5,248 bases of DNA from positions 1 to 5,248 of the forward strand of contig JALORJ010000315.1 in NCBI GenBank assembly GCA_025459035.1, written 5' to 3'. Positions 1 to 5,194 of this stretch are shown piece after piece. Below the pieces are notes generated by a model. It did not search any database. It saw nothing but the letters and a program-made list of their open reading frames with translations, and was not told where the DNA came from. Source of the stretch: Burkholderiales bacterium (GTDB taxonomy: Bacteria > Pseudomonadota > Gammaproteobacteria > Burkholderiales > Ga0077523). The position numbers and the translations under genes were made by a program. Position 1 is the stretch's first letter; every line of letters starts with the position of its first letter.

Positions 1-122
1 CGCCGTTGCCGCGCCAGCGCTTCGACGCGCGCCGCGCTGCACTGGCAGTGCTCGTGCTGCTCGGCGCCGAGGCCGCGCCGCCGCTGGCGTCGGTCATGGC
101 GCCTGCGACGGCTGCGCGATGA
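1..122 (+). CDS. C-terminal fragment of upstream gene, probably MrfA/YprA-type DEAD/DEAH-box helicase
   Basis: The frame that opens at base 3 runs 39 codons to a TGA at 120-122, and its stop overlaps the ATG of the next gene (ATGA). The visible peptide begins PLPRQRFDARRAALAVLVLL and ends in an Ala-rich tail. The start and all catalytic domains lie outside the window. Two things suggest identity. The downstream gene is an MrfB/YprB-like nuclease, which in many bacteria directly follows an MrfA/YprA-like helicase. In addition, an 'FDARRAALAVLVLLG' type ending resembles the helix after the cysteine cluster at the end of DUF1998-containing helicases (typically '..DK..AL.LL..L'). No helicase motif is visible, so the identity is inference from context. 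That this is a real coding end is much more secure, because of the stop/start overlap and the codon bias. Confidence 0.55.
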   Translation, partial: PLPRQRFDARRAALAVLVLLGAEAAPPLASVMAPATAAR

Positions 123-1312
123 CCGTCCCGGCGCCGTCGCGATCGCTGGCGACGCGGCTGGCGCGCCTCGGCGACGCCGGTGCCCGTCCGGGCCCGACGG
201 TGTCGGGCGCCGCGCCGTGGGCTGCCGTGGCGGGTCCGATGCCTCGCGCCGGGGGCGCGCGTGCGCCGGCCGCGTCGGCCGATCTGCCGACCCTGATCGC
301 TCCGGCGGCGCCTGCGGCCGATCTCGCGACGCGTCTTGCGCGTCTCGCCAGCCGCACGCGCACGCCGCCGCGCGCGGTCGCCGATCGCGCTGCCGGGCGC
401 GCGGCGCTCGCCGCGATGCCCGGCGTCGAGCCGCTCGACCACGACCTGTGGCGTGTGCGCAGCCGCGTCGCGCTGCCGGTGCCGTCCGATGCGGCCCCTG
501 ACATGGCCCCTGATGTCGCCCTCGACGGCATGCCGGCACCGTGCCCGCACCGCGACAGGTCGCACGCTGAAGCGGTGGCAGGCGCCGCCGCGTGCGCCGT
601 GCGGCGCGCACCGGTGGCGCCGACCGCGGATGCGTCCGCGCACTGGCGGCTTCCGCTCGATCGGTATCGGTCGATCGACGCGCCGCGCGTGCGCACGCTG
701 CTGCTCGACACCGAGACCACCGGGCTCGGCGGCAGCGGCACGTTCGCGTTCGTGATCGGGATCGCGACCGTCGGGCCTGCGGGGGTCGACGTGACGCAGT
801 GGCTCGCGACCGCATGGGCGGCCGAGCCGGCGCTGCTGGCGCAGGTACGCGCGGCGCTCGATCCAGCCGCGGCGCTGGTCACGTGGAACGGCCGCAGCTA
901 CGACGTGCCGCTGCTGCGTGCGCGGCACGCGCTGCTGCGCCTGCCCGACCCGTTCGACGACCGTCCGCATGCCGACCTGCTGCACGCGACCCGGCGCTGG
1001 CTGGCCGATGCCGACTGGGCCGACTGTCGCCTGCAGACCGCCGCGCAGCGCCTGCTCGGCATCGTGCGCGGTGACGATCTGCCCGGCGCCGAGGTGCCGG
1101 CGGCGTGGCAGCGCTGGCTCACCCACGCGGACGGCGACGGCCTCGCGCGGGTGCTCGCGCACAACCGCGACGACCTCGTCGCGCTGGCCGGGCTCACCGC
1201 CGCGTGTGACCGCTGGTGGCACGCCGCCACGCTGACCGCGCGCCGGGCGCGAACGCTGCGGTCCGGGTATCGGTCACACTCGCCGCCTGCCTCCACGGAG
1301 TCCCGTCGATGA
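119..1312 (+). CDS. RNase H-like DEDD exonuclease, MrfB/YprB family
   Basis: A 397-aa protein of the YprB-type RNase H-like (RNase_H_2) family. Exonuclease motif I is LLLDTETTGLGGSGTFAFVIG, with acidic residues D197 and E199. Motif II is TWNGRSYDVPLL (N257, D262). The C-terminal motif is HNRDDLVALAGL (H348, D351/D352), preceded by the family-typical DCRLQTAAQRLLG stretch near residue 304. In Bacillus the homologue MrfB works with the helicase MrfA in repair of mitomycin-type DNA damage; the same role here is inferred. The first ~190 residues are Ala/Pro/Arg-rich, partly low complexity, and carry two identical LATRLARL motifs (residues 10-17 and 69-76). The ATG overlaps the upstream stop and has no clear Shine-Dalgarno, so translational coupling is likely. 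The family and catalytic residues are secure. The exact start is less so, since the N-terminus is poorly conserved. Confidence 0.9.
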   Translation: MTVPAPSRSLATRLARLGDAGARPGPTVSGAAPWAAVAGPMPRAGGARAPAASADLPTLIAPAAPAADLATRLARLASRTRTPPRAVADRAAGRAALAAMPGVEPLDHDLWRVRSRVALPVPSDAAPDMAPDVALDGMPAPCPHRDRSHAEAVAGAAACAVRRAPVAPTADASAHWRLPLDRYRSIDAPRVRTLLLDTETTGLGGSGTFAFVIGIATVGPAGVDVTQWLATAWAAEPALLAQVRAALDPAAALVTWNGRSYDVPLLRARHALLRLPDPFDDRPHADLLHATRRWLADADWADCRLQTAAQRLLGIVRGDDLPGAEVPAAWQRWLTHADGDGLARVLAHNRDDLVALAGLTAACDRWWHAATLTARRARTLRSGYRSHSPPASTESRR

Positions 1313-1701
1313 ACCCTGACCGTCGTCTCGCGCCCGTGTCGTTCGCCGCCGCGGCGATCATCGTCGTCAACCTTGCCGCAGCGCTTCCGATCGCGGAGGC
1401 CGCGGCGCCGAAGCGCTCGACCGGCGCCGTTCTGCGCAGCACGGTCGCCGGCAACACCGTCACCGGTTCGATGGACGCCTCCGGGCGCTACACGGAGTGG
1501 TACGCGCCCGACGGCACGGTCCACGGCAAGGACTACCGCGCGAAGTGGACGATCGAGGGCAACACGATGTGCTGGTACTACCCCGGTCAGCCGAAGGACT
1601 GCTGGGAAGCCGCCGTGCGTGGCGACCAGGTGCGCTGGATCAAGGACGACAAGGTGCAGGGCACGGGCACCGTGCTGAAGGGCAACCCGGACGGTCTGTG
1701 A
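1309..1701 (+). CDS. Small secreted/periplasmic protein of unknown function
   Basis: A 130-aa protein. The ATG overlaps the TGA of the nuclease gene (ATGA at 1309-1312), and GGAG at 1297-1300 lies 8 bases upstream, which decides this start over an in-frame upstream one. A Sec signal peptide is clear: NPDRR, a hydrophobic stretch at residues ~10-27, then a probable cleavage near AEA-A (residues ~29-33). The mature part is ~100 aa and looks beta-rich, with recurring short units: GNTVTGSMDASGRYTEWYAPDGT, then AKWTIEGNTMCWYYPG, then GDQVRWI. Two cysteines (C88, C98) could form a disulfide in the periplasm. This pattern recalls small uncharacterised proteobacterial exported proteins with repeated 'GN..xG / W.IEG..mC..Y' strands, but I cannot name the family firmly. 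The overlap suggests co-transcription with the nuclease, though a functional link to repair is not obvious. Confidence 0.85.
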   Translation: MNPDRRLAPVSFAAAAIIVVNLAAALPIAEAAAPKRSTGAVLRSTVAGNTVTGSMDASGRYTEWYAPDGTVHGKDYRAKWTIEGNTMCWYYPGQPKDCWEAAVRGDQVRWIKDDKVQGTGTVLKGNPDGL

Positions 1702-1705
1702 GCCC

Positions 1706-1724
1706 CCGCGGGCCATGCCCGCGG
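1706..1724 (+). terminator. GC hairpin after secreted-protein gene, possible terminator
   Basis: A perfect 8-bp stem, CCGCGGGC (1706-1713) pairing with GCCCGCGG (1717-1724), around a 3-base CAT loop, starts 4 bases after the TGA. There is no T-run behind it, so it is not a classical intrinsic terminator. It may pause polymerase, protect the 3' end, or assist Rho-dependent termination. Its position right after the stop supports an end-of-operon role. Confidence 0.5.
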
Positions 1725-1850
1725 CAGCAGTGGCGCGCGTGACATCGCTGCCGCAGGCATCACGCGGTACGTTCCGGACGCGCGCCTGGCGCGCTCCCCG
1801 CGGGCGACCGCATCGCGGGGCTCGGCGCCGGGGTCTCGATCACGCACCCT

Positions 1851-1866
1851 GCACGTGGGCACGTGT
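1851..1866. repeat. Tandem GCACGTGK repeat (two CACGTG palindromes)
   Basis: GCACGTGG (1851-1858) is followed at once by GCACGTGT (1859-1866), placing two CACGTG palindromes 8 bp apart, about 71-85 bases before the ohr ATG. The repeat is plain in the sequence. Any regulatory role is speculation, and it does not resemble the AT-rich TACAAT/ATTGTA type of OhrR operator known from other bacteria. Confidence 0.4.
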
Positions 1867-1936
1867 GCCGCGCACGATGTCCGCACACTGCACTGCCAGT
1901 GCGCTGCCTGTCCGCCCACCCACCTCGAGCCCGACC

Positions 1937-2362
1937 ATGGATCATCCGAACGTGCTGTACCGCGCGACCGCGACCGCCACAGGTGGCCGCGAAGGCCATG
2001 CGCGCTCGTCCGACGGCATCGTCGACGTCAAGCTGACGACACCGAAGGCGCTGGGCGGGGGCGGCCTTCCCGGGACCAACCCCGAACAGCTGTTCGCGAC
2101 CGGCTACGCGGCGTGCTTCCTGAGCGCGATGCGCTTCGTCGCCGGATAGCAGAAGGTGAAGCTTCCCGACGACGCGCAGATCACCGCGACGGTCGGCATC
2201 GGGCCGATTCCGACCGGTTTCGCGATCGAGGTGGAACTCGCGATCCACGTCCCCGGCATGGACGCCGCCGCGGTGCGGGCGATCGTCGATGCGGCGCATC
2301 TCGTGTGTCCGTACTCGAACGCCACGCGCAACAACGTGCCGGTGACCCTGACCGTGGTCTGA
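1937..2362 (+). pseudogene. ohr: Organic hydroperoxide resistance protein (OsmC/Ohr family), interrupted by in-frame TAG
   Basis: Ohr is a thiol peroxidase that reduces organic hydroperoxides in the cytoplasm through two cysteines. The frame from ATG 1937 to TGA 2362 has 141 sense positions, the usual length, except that codon 71 (2147-2149) is TAG. All expected features are present: ATATGGREGHARSSDG with R18, NPEQLFATGYAACF with E50 and catalytic C60, and CPYSNATRNN with resolving C124. The break falls in FVAG-*-QKVKLP. Family members such as Pseudomonas Ohr have Gln right after FVAG, so a single C-to-T change (CAG to TAG) explains it. Everything downstream stays in frame and conserved, so inactivation is very recent, or the base is miscalled, or the codon is suppressed. 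The 70-aa product would keep C60 but lose C124. A GTG at 2156 could allow re-initiation of the C-terminal part. The start has only a weak Shine-Dalgarno. Confidence 0.93.
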
Positions 2363-2365
2363 CCG

Positions 2366-2397
2366 GGGCCGCGCGGCGCCTGTGCGCCGCGCGGTCC
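2366..2397. terminator. Bidirectional hairpin between convergent genes
   Basis: A perfect 11-bp stem CCGCGCGGCGC (2369-2379) / GCGCCGCGCGG (2384-2394) encloses the loop CTGT. It extends outward by a G-T pair and two G-C pairs (to 2366 and 2397). It starts 4 bases after the ohr stop and lies 5 bases beyond the stop of the - strand gene ending at 2402, so it can act on both transcripts. No T-run follows on either strand, so termination may depend on Rho or on the very stable stem alone. Confidence 0.7.
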
Positions 2398-2401
2398 GTG
2401 T

Positions 2402-3157
2402 TCAGTCGAGCACGCGCCAGTGGCGCGCGGCGAGCGCCGAGGCGCCAGCGTCCGTCACGGTCAGTGCGTCGGCTTCGTCGATCGCGCGGCCTTCGAGCCA
2501 TGGCAGCGTCGAGCGCTGGATCGTGCAGCGGCCCTGTGCGTCGAAGCCCGCGAACGACAGTTCGAAGTCGAGCCACGTGCGCAGCGTCGCGTCGTCGACG
2601 TCGGCCGCCAGCGCGGTCAGTCCGTCGCGGTGCGTCGCGAGCGTGTCGCGGCGCGGGCGCACGCGCATCACGTACGTCCCGGCGCGCAGCAGCCACGTCG
2701 GACGGGTGGCGTCGATCGCCTCGAGCGCCTGCACCGGTCCGGCGCTTCCCGGCAGGCGTTCCCAGATCTCGAAGTAGTCCTGCTCGACGCCGAATTCGAG
2801 CGCGCGCTCCGGGGTCTCGAACTGCATGCGACCGACGTCCGGCCAGCCCGACGGGGGCTGGAAGTCGACGCGGCGATGCCAGCGGCAGACGTCGCCGTCG
2901 ACCGTCGTCACCCCGGCGAAGCCCTTGTGCTCGGCGAGCGCCGTCAGCGCTGCGCGATCGAGCGTCGCGAGCGACGCATCTCCCGGGATCATCGGCCGGT
3001 CGGCGCGCACGCGCAGGTCGGCGTGCCAGCGCTGCGTCTGCAGCCACCACACCTCGGACGTCGTGTCGTCGGGCTGTCCGGGGACACGCAGCAGTGTGCG
3101 TCGCCACACCCCGTGGTACGCGGGCGGCACCGGCGCCGCCGCGGACGCGAGGCTCAT
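2402..3157 (-). CDS. Conserved-looking hypothetical protein, last gene of desaturase operon
   Basis: A 251-aa protein with no signal peptide or membrane segment, probably cytoplasmic. Its ATG overlaps the stop of the binding-protein gene (ATGA, 3157-3154), which fixes the start within a much longer open frame and implies translational coupling. Motif-like blocks are YHGVWRRTLL (residues 14-23), DTTSEVWWLQTQRWHADLRV (31-50), HRRVDFQPP (94-102), DVGRMQFE (107-114), DYFEIWERLPGS (127-138), GTYVMRVRPRRD (160-171) and WLDFELSFAGFD (195-206). Many Trp/Tyr/Phe residues and alternating polar/hydrophobic strands suggest a beta-barrel-like fold. The WRR / DTT / W-LQT / ADLR layout recalls similar uncharacterised proteobacterial proteins and, faintly, the lipocalin-like fungal HRI1 domain; that resemblance is from memory and weak. 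Function is unknown. The operon position suggests a role linked to lipid or solute handling. Confidence 0.85.
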   Translation of the reverse strand: MSLASAAAPVPPAYHGVWRRTLLRVPGQPDDTTSEVWWLQTQRWHADLRVRADRPMIPGDASLATLDRAALTALAEHKGFAGVTTVDGDVCRWHRRVDFQPPSGWPDVGRMQFETPERALEFGVEQDYFEIWERLPGSAGPVQALEAIDATRPTWLLRAGTYVMRVRPRRDTLATHRDGLTALAADVDDATLRTWLDFELSFAGFDAQGRCTIQRSTLPWLEGRAIDEADALTVTDAGASALAARHWRVLD

Positions 3158-4086
3158 CGGCGTTGCAGCGCGGCGTCGATGAAGCGCCGATCCAGCGTGT
3201 CCTCGCATCGGGGGCGACGCGCAATCTGGCCCTTGTCCGCGAGGATCTCCGCGATCGCCGCGCAGGCCGTGAAGAACGACTCCGGTGTCGTGCCGGGCGT
3301 GAACGCCGTCTGCATCTCGGTCAGCGTCAGCGCGTGGATCGCCGTCTGCTGAGCGATCACCTCGTCGGCGGAGATGCCGAGTGCCTTGCCGATCAGCTTC
3401 GCGGTCTGCGCAGGCTGCGTGCGCATGCGCTCGAGTGCGTCGAGCACGTCGGACAGCAGGCCCGGCGCGTCCTTCGACGAGAAGATCACGTGGAAGCGAC
3501 GGCCACCGTCGGCCGCGACGATCTGCGACACCATCGGTTCGTAGGTCACGCCGACCTTGAGCTGCCCCGATGCGAGCGCCGCGGGAACGGCCTCCGGACC
3601 GGTGCCGACGGCCACGATGTCGCGATCGGACAGCCCCGCCTTGCGCAGCCCGAACGACAGCAGGAAGTCCGACGGCGACAGCGGCGCGAACGCGATCTTC
3701 TGTCCCTTGATCGCGCGCAGGTCCTTCAGGTCCGTGGTCGCCACGACCGCGTCGCCCCCGTTCGAGAAGTCGAGCGGCATCACCGCGCGCATCGGATCGC
3801 CCTTCGCGACCTGGCCGATCAGCTGGTCGTACGTCAGCAGTCCGCCCGCCAGCGCACCGCTGCGGATCGCGCCGGGGAGCACGGCCGGATCGGGGAAGTT
3901 CTGCAACGTCACCTTCAGGCCGTAGGGCTTCCACAGGTCGAGCGCTTCGGCCACATAGAGCGGGCCGTAGCCGATCCAGGTGACGACGCCGAGCTTCACC
4001 GCGCGTGTGGCGGCCGACGCGTGTGTCGCGCCGACCAGGAGCGCGCACAGCAGAAGGGCGGCGCGGTATCGGCAGAGTCGACGCAT
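3154..4086 (-). CDS. ABC transporter substrate-binding protein, NitT/TauT (NMT1/THI5-like) type
   Basis: A 310-aa periplasmic solute-binding protein. The signal peptide is MRRLCRYR, a hydrophobic core (residues 9-19), then probable cleavage at ASA-A (around residue 25). The mature N-terminus KLGVVTWIGYGPLYVAEALDLW (31-52) matches the opening strand and 'W.GY.PLY.A..lGl' motif of NrtA/SsuA/TauA/NMT1 relatives. It is followed by GLKVTLQNFPDP, the ligand-cleft segment LTYDQLIGQVAKGDP (84-98), DLKDLRAIKGQKIAF (119-133) and VGVTYEPMVSQI (178-189). Ligands of this group include nitrate, sulfonates and pyrimidines; the ligand here cannot be told. After PGLLSDV (208-214) the chain goes straight to LDALERMRTQPAQTAKLIGKALG, whereas relatives usually have an extra helix there, so it looks shortened. 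GAGG at 4098-4095 lies 8 bases before the ATG. No permease or ATPase gene is in the window. The preceding desaturase ends 21 bases upstream. Confidence 0.9.
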   Translation of the reverse strand: MRRLCRYRAALLLCALLVGATHASAATRAVKLGVVTWIGYGPLYVAEALDLWKPYGLKVTLQNFPDPAVLPGAIRSGALAGGLLTYDQLIGQVAKGDPMRAVMPLDFSNGGDAVVATTDLKDLRAIKGQKIAFAPLSPSDFLLSFGLRKAGLSDRDIVAVGTGPEAVPAALASGQLKVGVTYEPMVSQIVAADGGRRFHVIFSSKDAPGLLSDVLDALERMRTQPAQTAKLIGKALGISADEVIAQQTAIHALTLTEMQTAFTPGTTPESFFTACAAIAEILADKGQIARRPRCEDTLDRRFIDAALQRR

Positions 4087-4107
4087 CTCGGGTACCTCGG
4101 GTGGGGA

Positions 4108-5133
4108 TCAGACGACGGTGAGGAACGACACGCCGTGCGCACCGACAAGCGTGTCGGCGCGACCGCGACCGGTGCCGAGCGTGCCGTAGTCGTCGCACGC
4201 GACCCGCCGCACGCGGTGGCGCACCCACGTGACGAGCAGTTCGCGCAGCGGCAGCAGCGCCGCGGCCGGGAGGTCGCCGTGCAGCTCGGCGTGCAGCGCG
4301 GGCAGGCGGTACCACGGCACCGCCGCGCGCTCGTGGTGGGCGTTGTGGTAGCCGAAGTTCAGCGTCAGCAGGTTGAGCCACGGCCAGCGCGTCGAGATCA
4401 CGTTGGAGTACGTGTTGGCCTGCTCGTACGCGCGGTCGCGCTCGCCCGCGGGGACCGGGGTGTCCGCCTCGGCGAAGAACTGCTCGAACGTGTGATGGAA
4501 CGCGTCGAAGAAGTTCAGCACGTGCAGCAGCAGTCCGGCCGCGACGAAGTACAGCAGCAGTGCCTGCAGCGACGCGAGCCCCAGCGCGACGAGCAGTGCC
4601 CCGCGCAGGGCGAGCATCGCGGCCGCGCGCGGCAGGTGCCGCCGCTGCGATGCGACGAAGAACGGGCGCCACACCACCTGCAGGTGCATGAGGACCTCGG
4701 TGGCCGGGATCCACAGCGCCTCGAGCACCTCGAGCGTGCGGCGCACCGCGGGCCGGCGGCGCATCAGCGCCTTGAAGTCGAAGCAGGTGACGTCGGCGCG
4801 GTCGCGGTGATGGCGCAGGTGCATGTGGCGGATGCGCTCGAACGACGCGTAGCTCGCCCCGGCGACGAAGCTGGCCGCTTCGCCGACCGCGCGGTTGGCC
4901 GCCGGCGATGCGAACAGCGTGTAGTGCGCGGCCTCGTGCACCAGATACGCCGCGAGCACCATCGCGTGCGTGCACAGGAGCACGCCGGCGGCCGCGACCC
5001 ACCCCGAGGGCGCGGCCATCAGCGCGAACGACACGATCCACGCCAGCGCCGTCCAGCCCAGCGCGAGGCTGTTCGGAACGGCGCCCGCGGGCTCGCGGAA
5101 GATCGATGCGCGGCGGCGGGCGGCTGCAGTCAT
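4108..5133 (-). CDS. Membrane fatty acid desaturase, first gene of - strand operon
   Basis: A 341-aa integral-membrane di-iron desaturase, which would introduce a double bond into acyl chains at the inner membrane. The three histidine boxes are H66-EAA-H70, H105-LR-H108-H109 and H263-NA-H266-H267, with an extra HH at 213-214. Hydrophobic segments lie at about residues 24-41, 45-64 and 171-207 (probably two spans). The third box is in LNFGYHNAHHERAAVPWYRLP, typical of the family. The chain ends DYGTLGTGRGRADTLVGAHG, also common in bacterial members. The start is set at MTAAARRRASIFREP because GAAGG (5146-5142) lies 8 bases upstream. The open frame extends further upstream, but across the palindrome/promoter region. 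Substrate and regiochemistry cannot be read from sequence; a related hydroxylase or ketolase activity is possible. It leads a unit with a solute-binding protein and an unknown protein. Confidence 0.93.
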   Translation of the reverse strand: MTAAARRRASIFREPAGAVPNSLALGWTALAWIVSFALMAAPSGWVAAAGVLLCTHAMVLAAYLVHEAAHYTLFASPAANRAVGEAASFVAGASYASFERIRHMHLRHHRDRADVTCFDFKALMRRRPAVRRTLEVLEALWIPATEVLMHLQVVWRPFFVASQRRHLPRAAAMLALRGALLVALGLASLQALLLYFVAAGLLLHVLNFFDAFHHTFEQFFAEADTPVPAGERDRAYEQANTYSNVISTRWPWLNLLTLNFGYHNAHHERAAVPWYRLPALHAELHGDLPAAALLPLRELLVTWVRHRVRRVACDDYGTLGTGRGRADTLVGAHGVSFLTVV

Positions 5134-5141
5134 GTTGTGTA

Positions 5142-5146
5142 CCTTC
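5142..5146 (-). promoter_or_regulatory. Ribosome binding site of desaturase gene
   Basis: GAAGG on the - strand, 8 bases before the ATG at 5133. It favours this start over the upstream in-frame alternatives, which would translate through the AT-rich palindrome. Confidence 0.65.
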
Positions 5147-5158
5147 ACGCAGAGCGAC

Positions 5159-5194
5159 ACGAAAACTGGGTACAAATTTACATGCAGTATTCGT
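5159..5194. promoter_or_regulatory. 36-bp imperfect palindrome in AT-rich island, candidate operator of desaturase operon
   Basis: ACGAAAACTG (5159-5168) and CAGTATTCGT (5185-5194) are inverted repeats matching at 9 of 10 positions, symmetric about the central AAATTT (5174-5179). Over the 36 bp, 13 of 18 base pairs are complementary. The site lies 26-61 bases before the desaturase ATG, in the only clearly AT-rich patch of an otherwise ~70% GC window. Two-fold symmetry at this position is what a dimeric repressor site looks like; TetR-family regulators such as DesT/FabR are known to control desaturase genes. The regulator here is unknown, and the -35/-10 elements could not be fixed with confidence. 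Confidence 0.55.

Larger units (their letters stand above)
1702..1936. other. 235-bp intergenic region between secreted-protein gene and ohr
   Basis: No convincing gene is seen in this spacer. An open frame reads through it into ohr, but its residues are Arg/Ala/Pro/Ser-rich with no family resemblance, and the Ohr family starts at the ATG at 1937. The spacer holds a strong hairpin just after the upstream stop (1706-1724). It also holds a second inverted repeat with 7-bp arms CCCCGCG (1796-1802) and CGCGGGG (1814-1820), and two CACGTG palindromes 8 bp apart (1852-1857 and 1860-1865). The ohr promoter must lie here if ohr has its own, but no -35/-10 pair stands out in this GC-rich sequence. Confidence 0.6.

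Noticed and set aside
491..514. 12-bp imperfect tandem repeat encoding an APDM/APDV stretch in the nuclease linker
   Set aside because: This is ordinary low-complexity slippage in the Ala/Pro-rich linker, with no evidence of a role.
94..882. 262-codon open frame on the - strand opposite the nuclease gene
   Set aside because: The translation is Ala/Ser/Arg/Gly-rich without motifs and lies antisense to a gene with clear exonuclease motifs.
1715..1936. N-terminal extension of the Ohr frame from an upstream ATG
   Set aside because: Ohr proteins are about 140 residues and begin just before the ATATATGGR motif. The extension has no family resemblance and crosses the intergenic hairpin and repeats.
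4087..4102. 7-bp direct repeat CTCGGGT (4087-4093 and 4096-4102) just before the binding-protein start
   Set aside because: It is short and simple in GC-rich DNA, and one copy is explained by the GAGG ribosome binding site. No independent sign of function.
2402..5041. Very long 879-codon open frame on the - strand covering three genes
   Set aside because: It is an artefact of few stop codons in GC-rich DNA. Only the last 251 codons form a gene, starting at 3157. The rest is an Arg/Ala-rich shadow of the binding-protein and desaturase genes.
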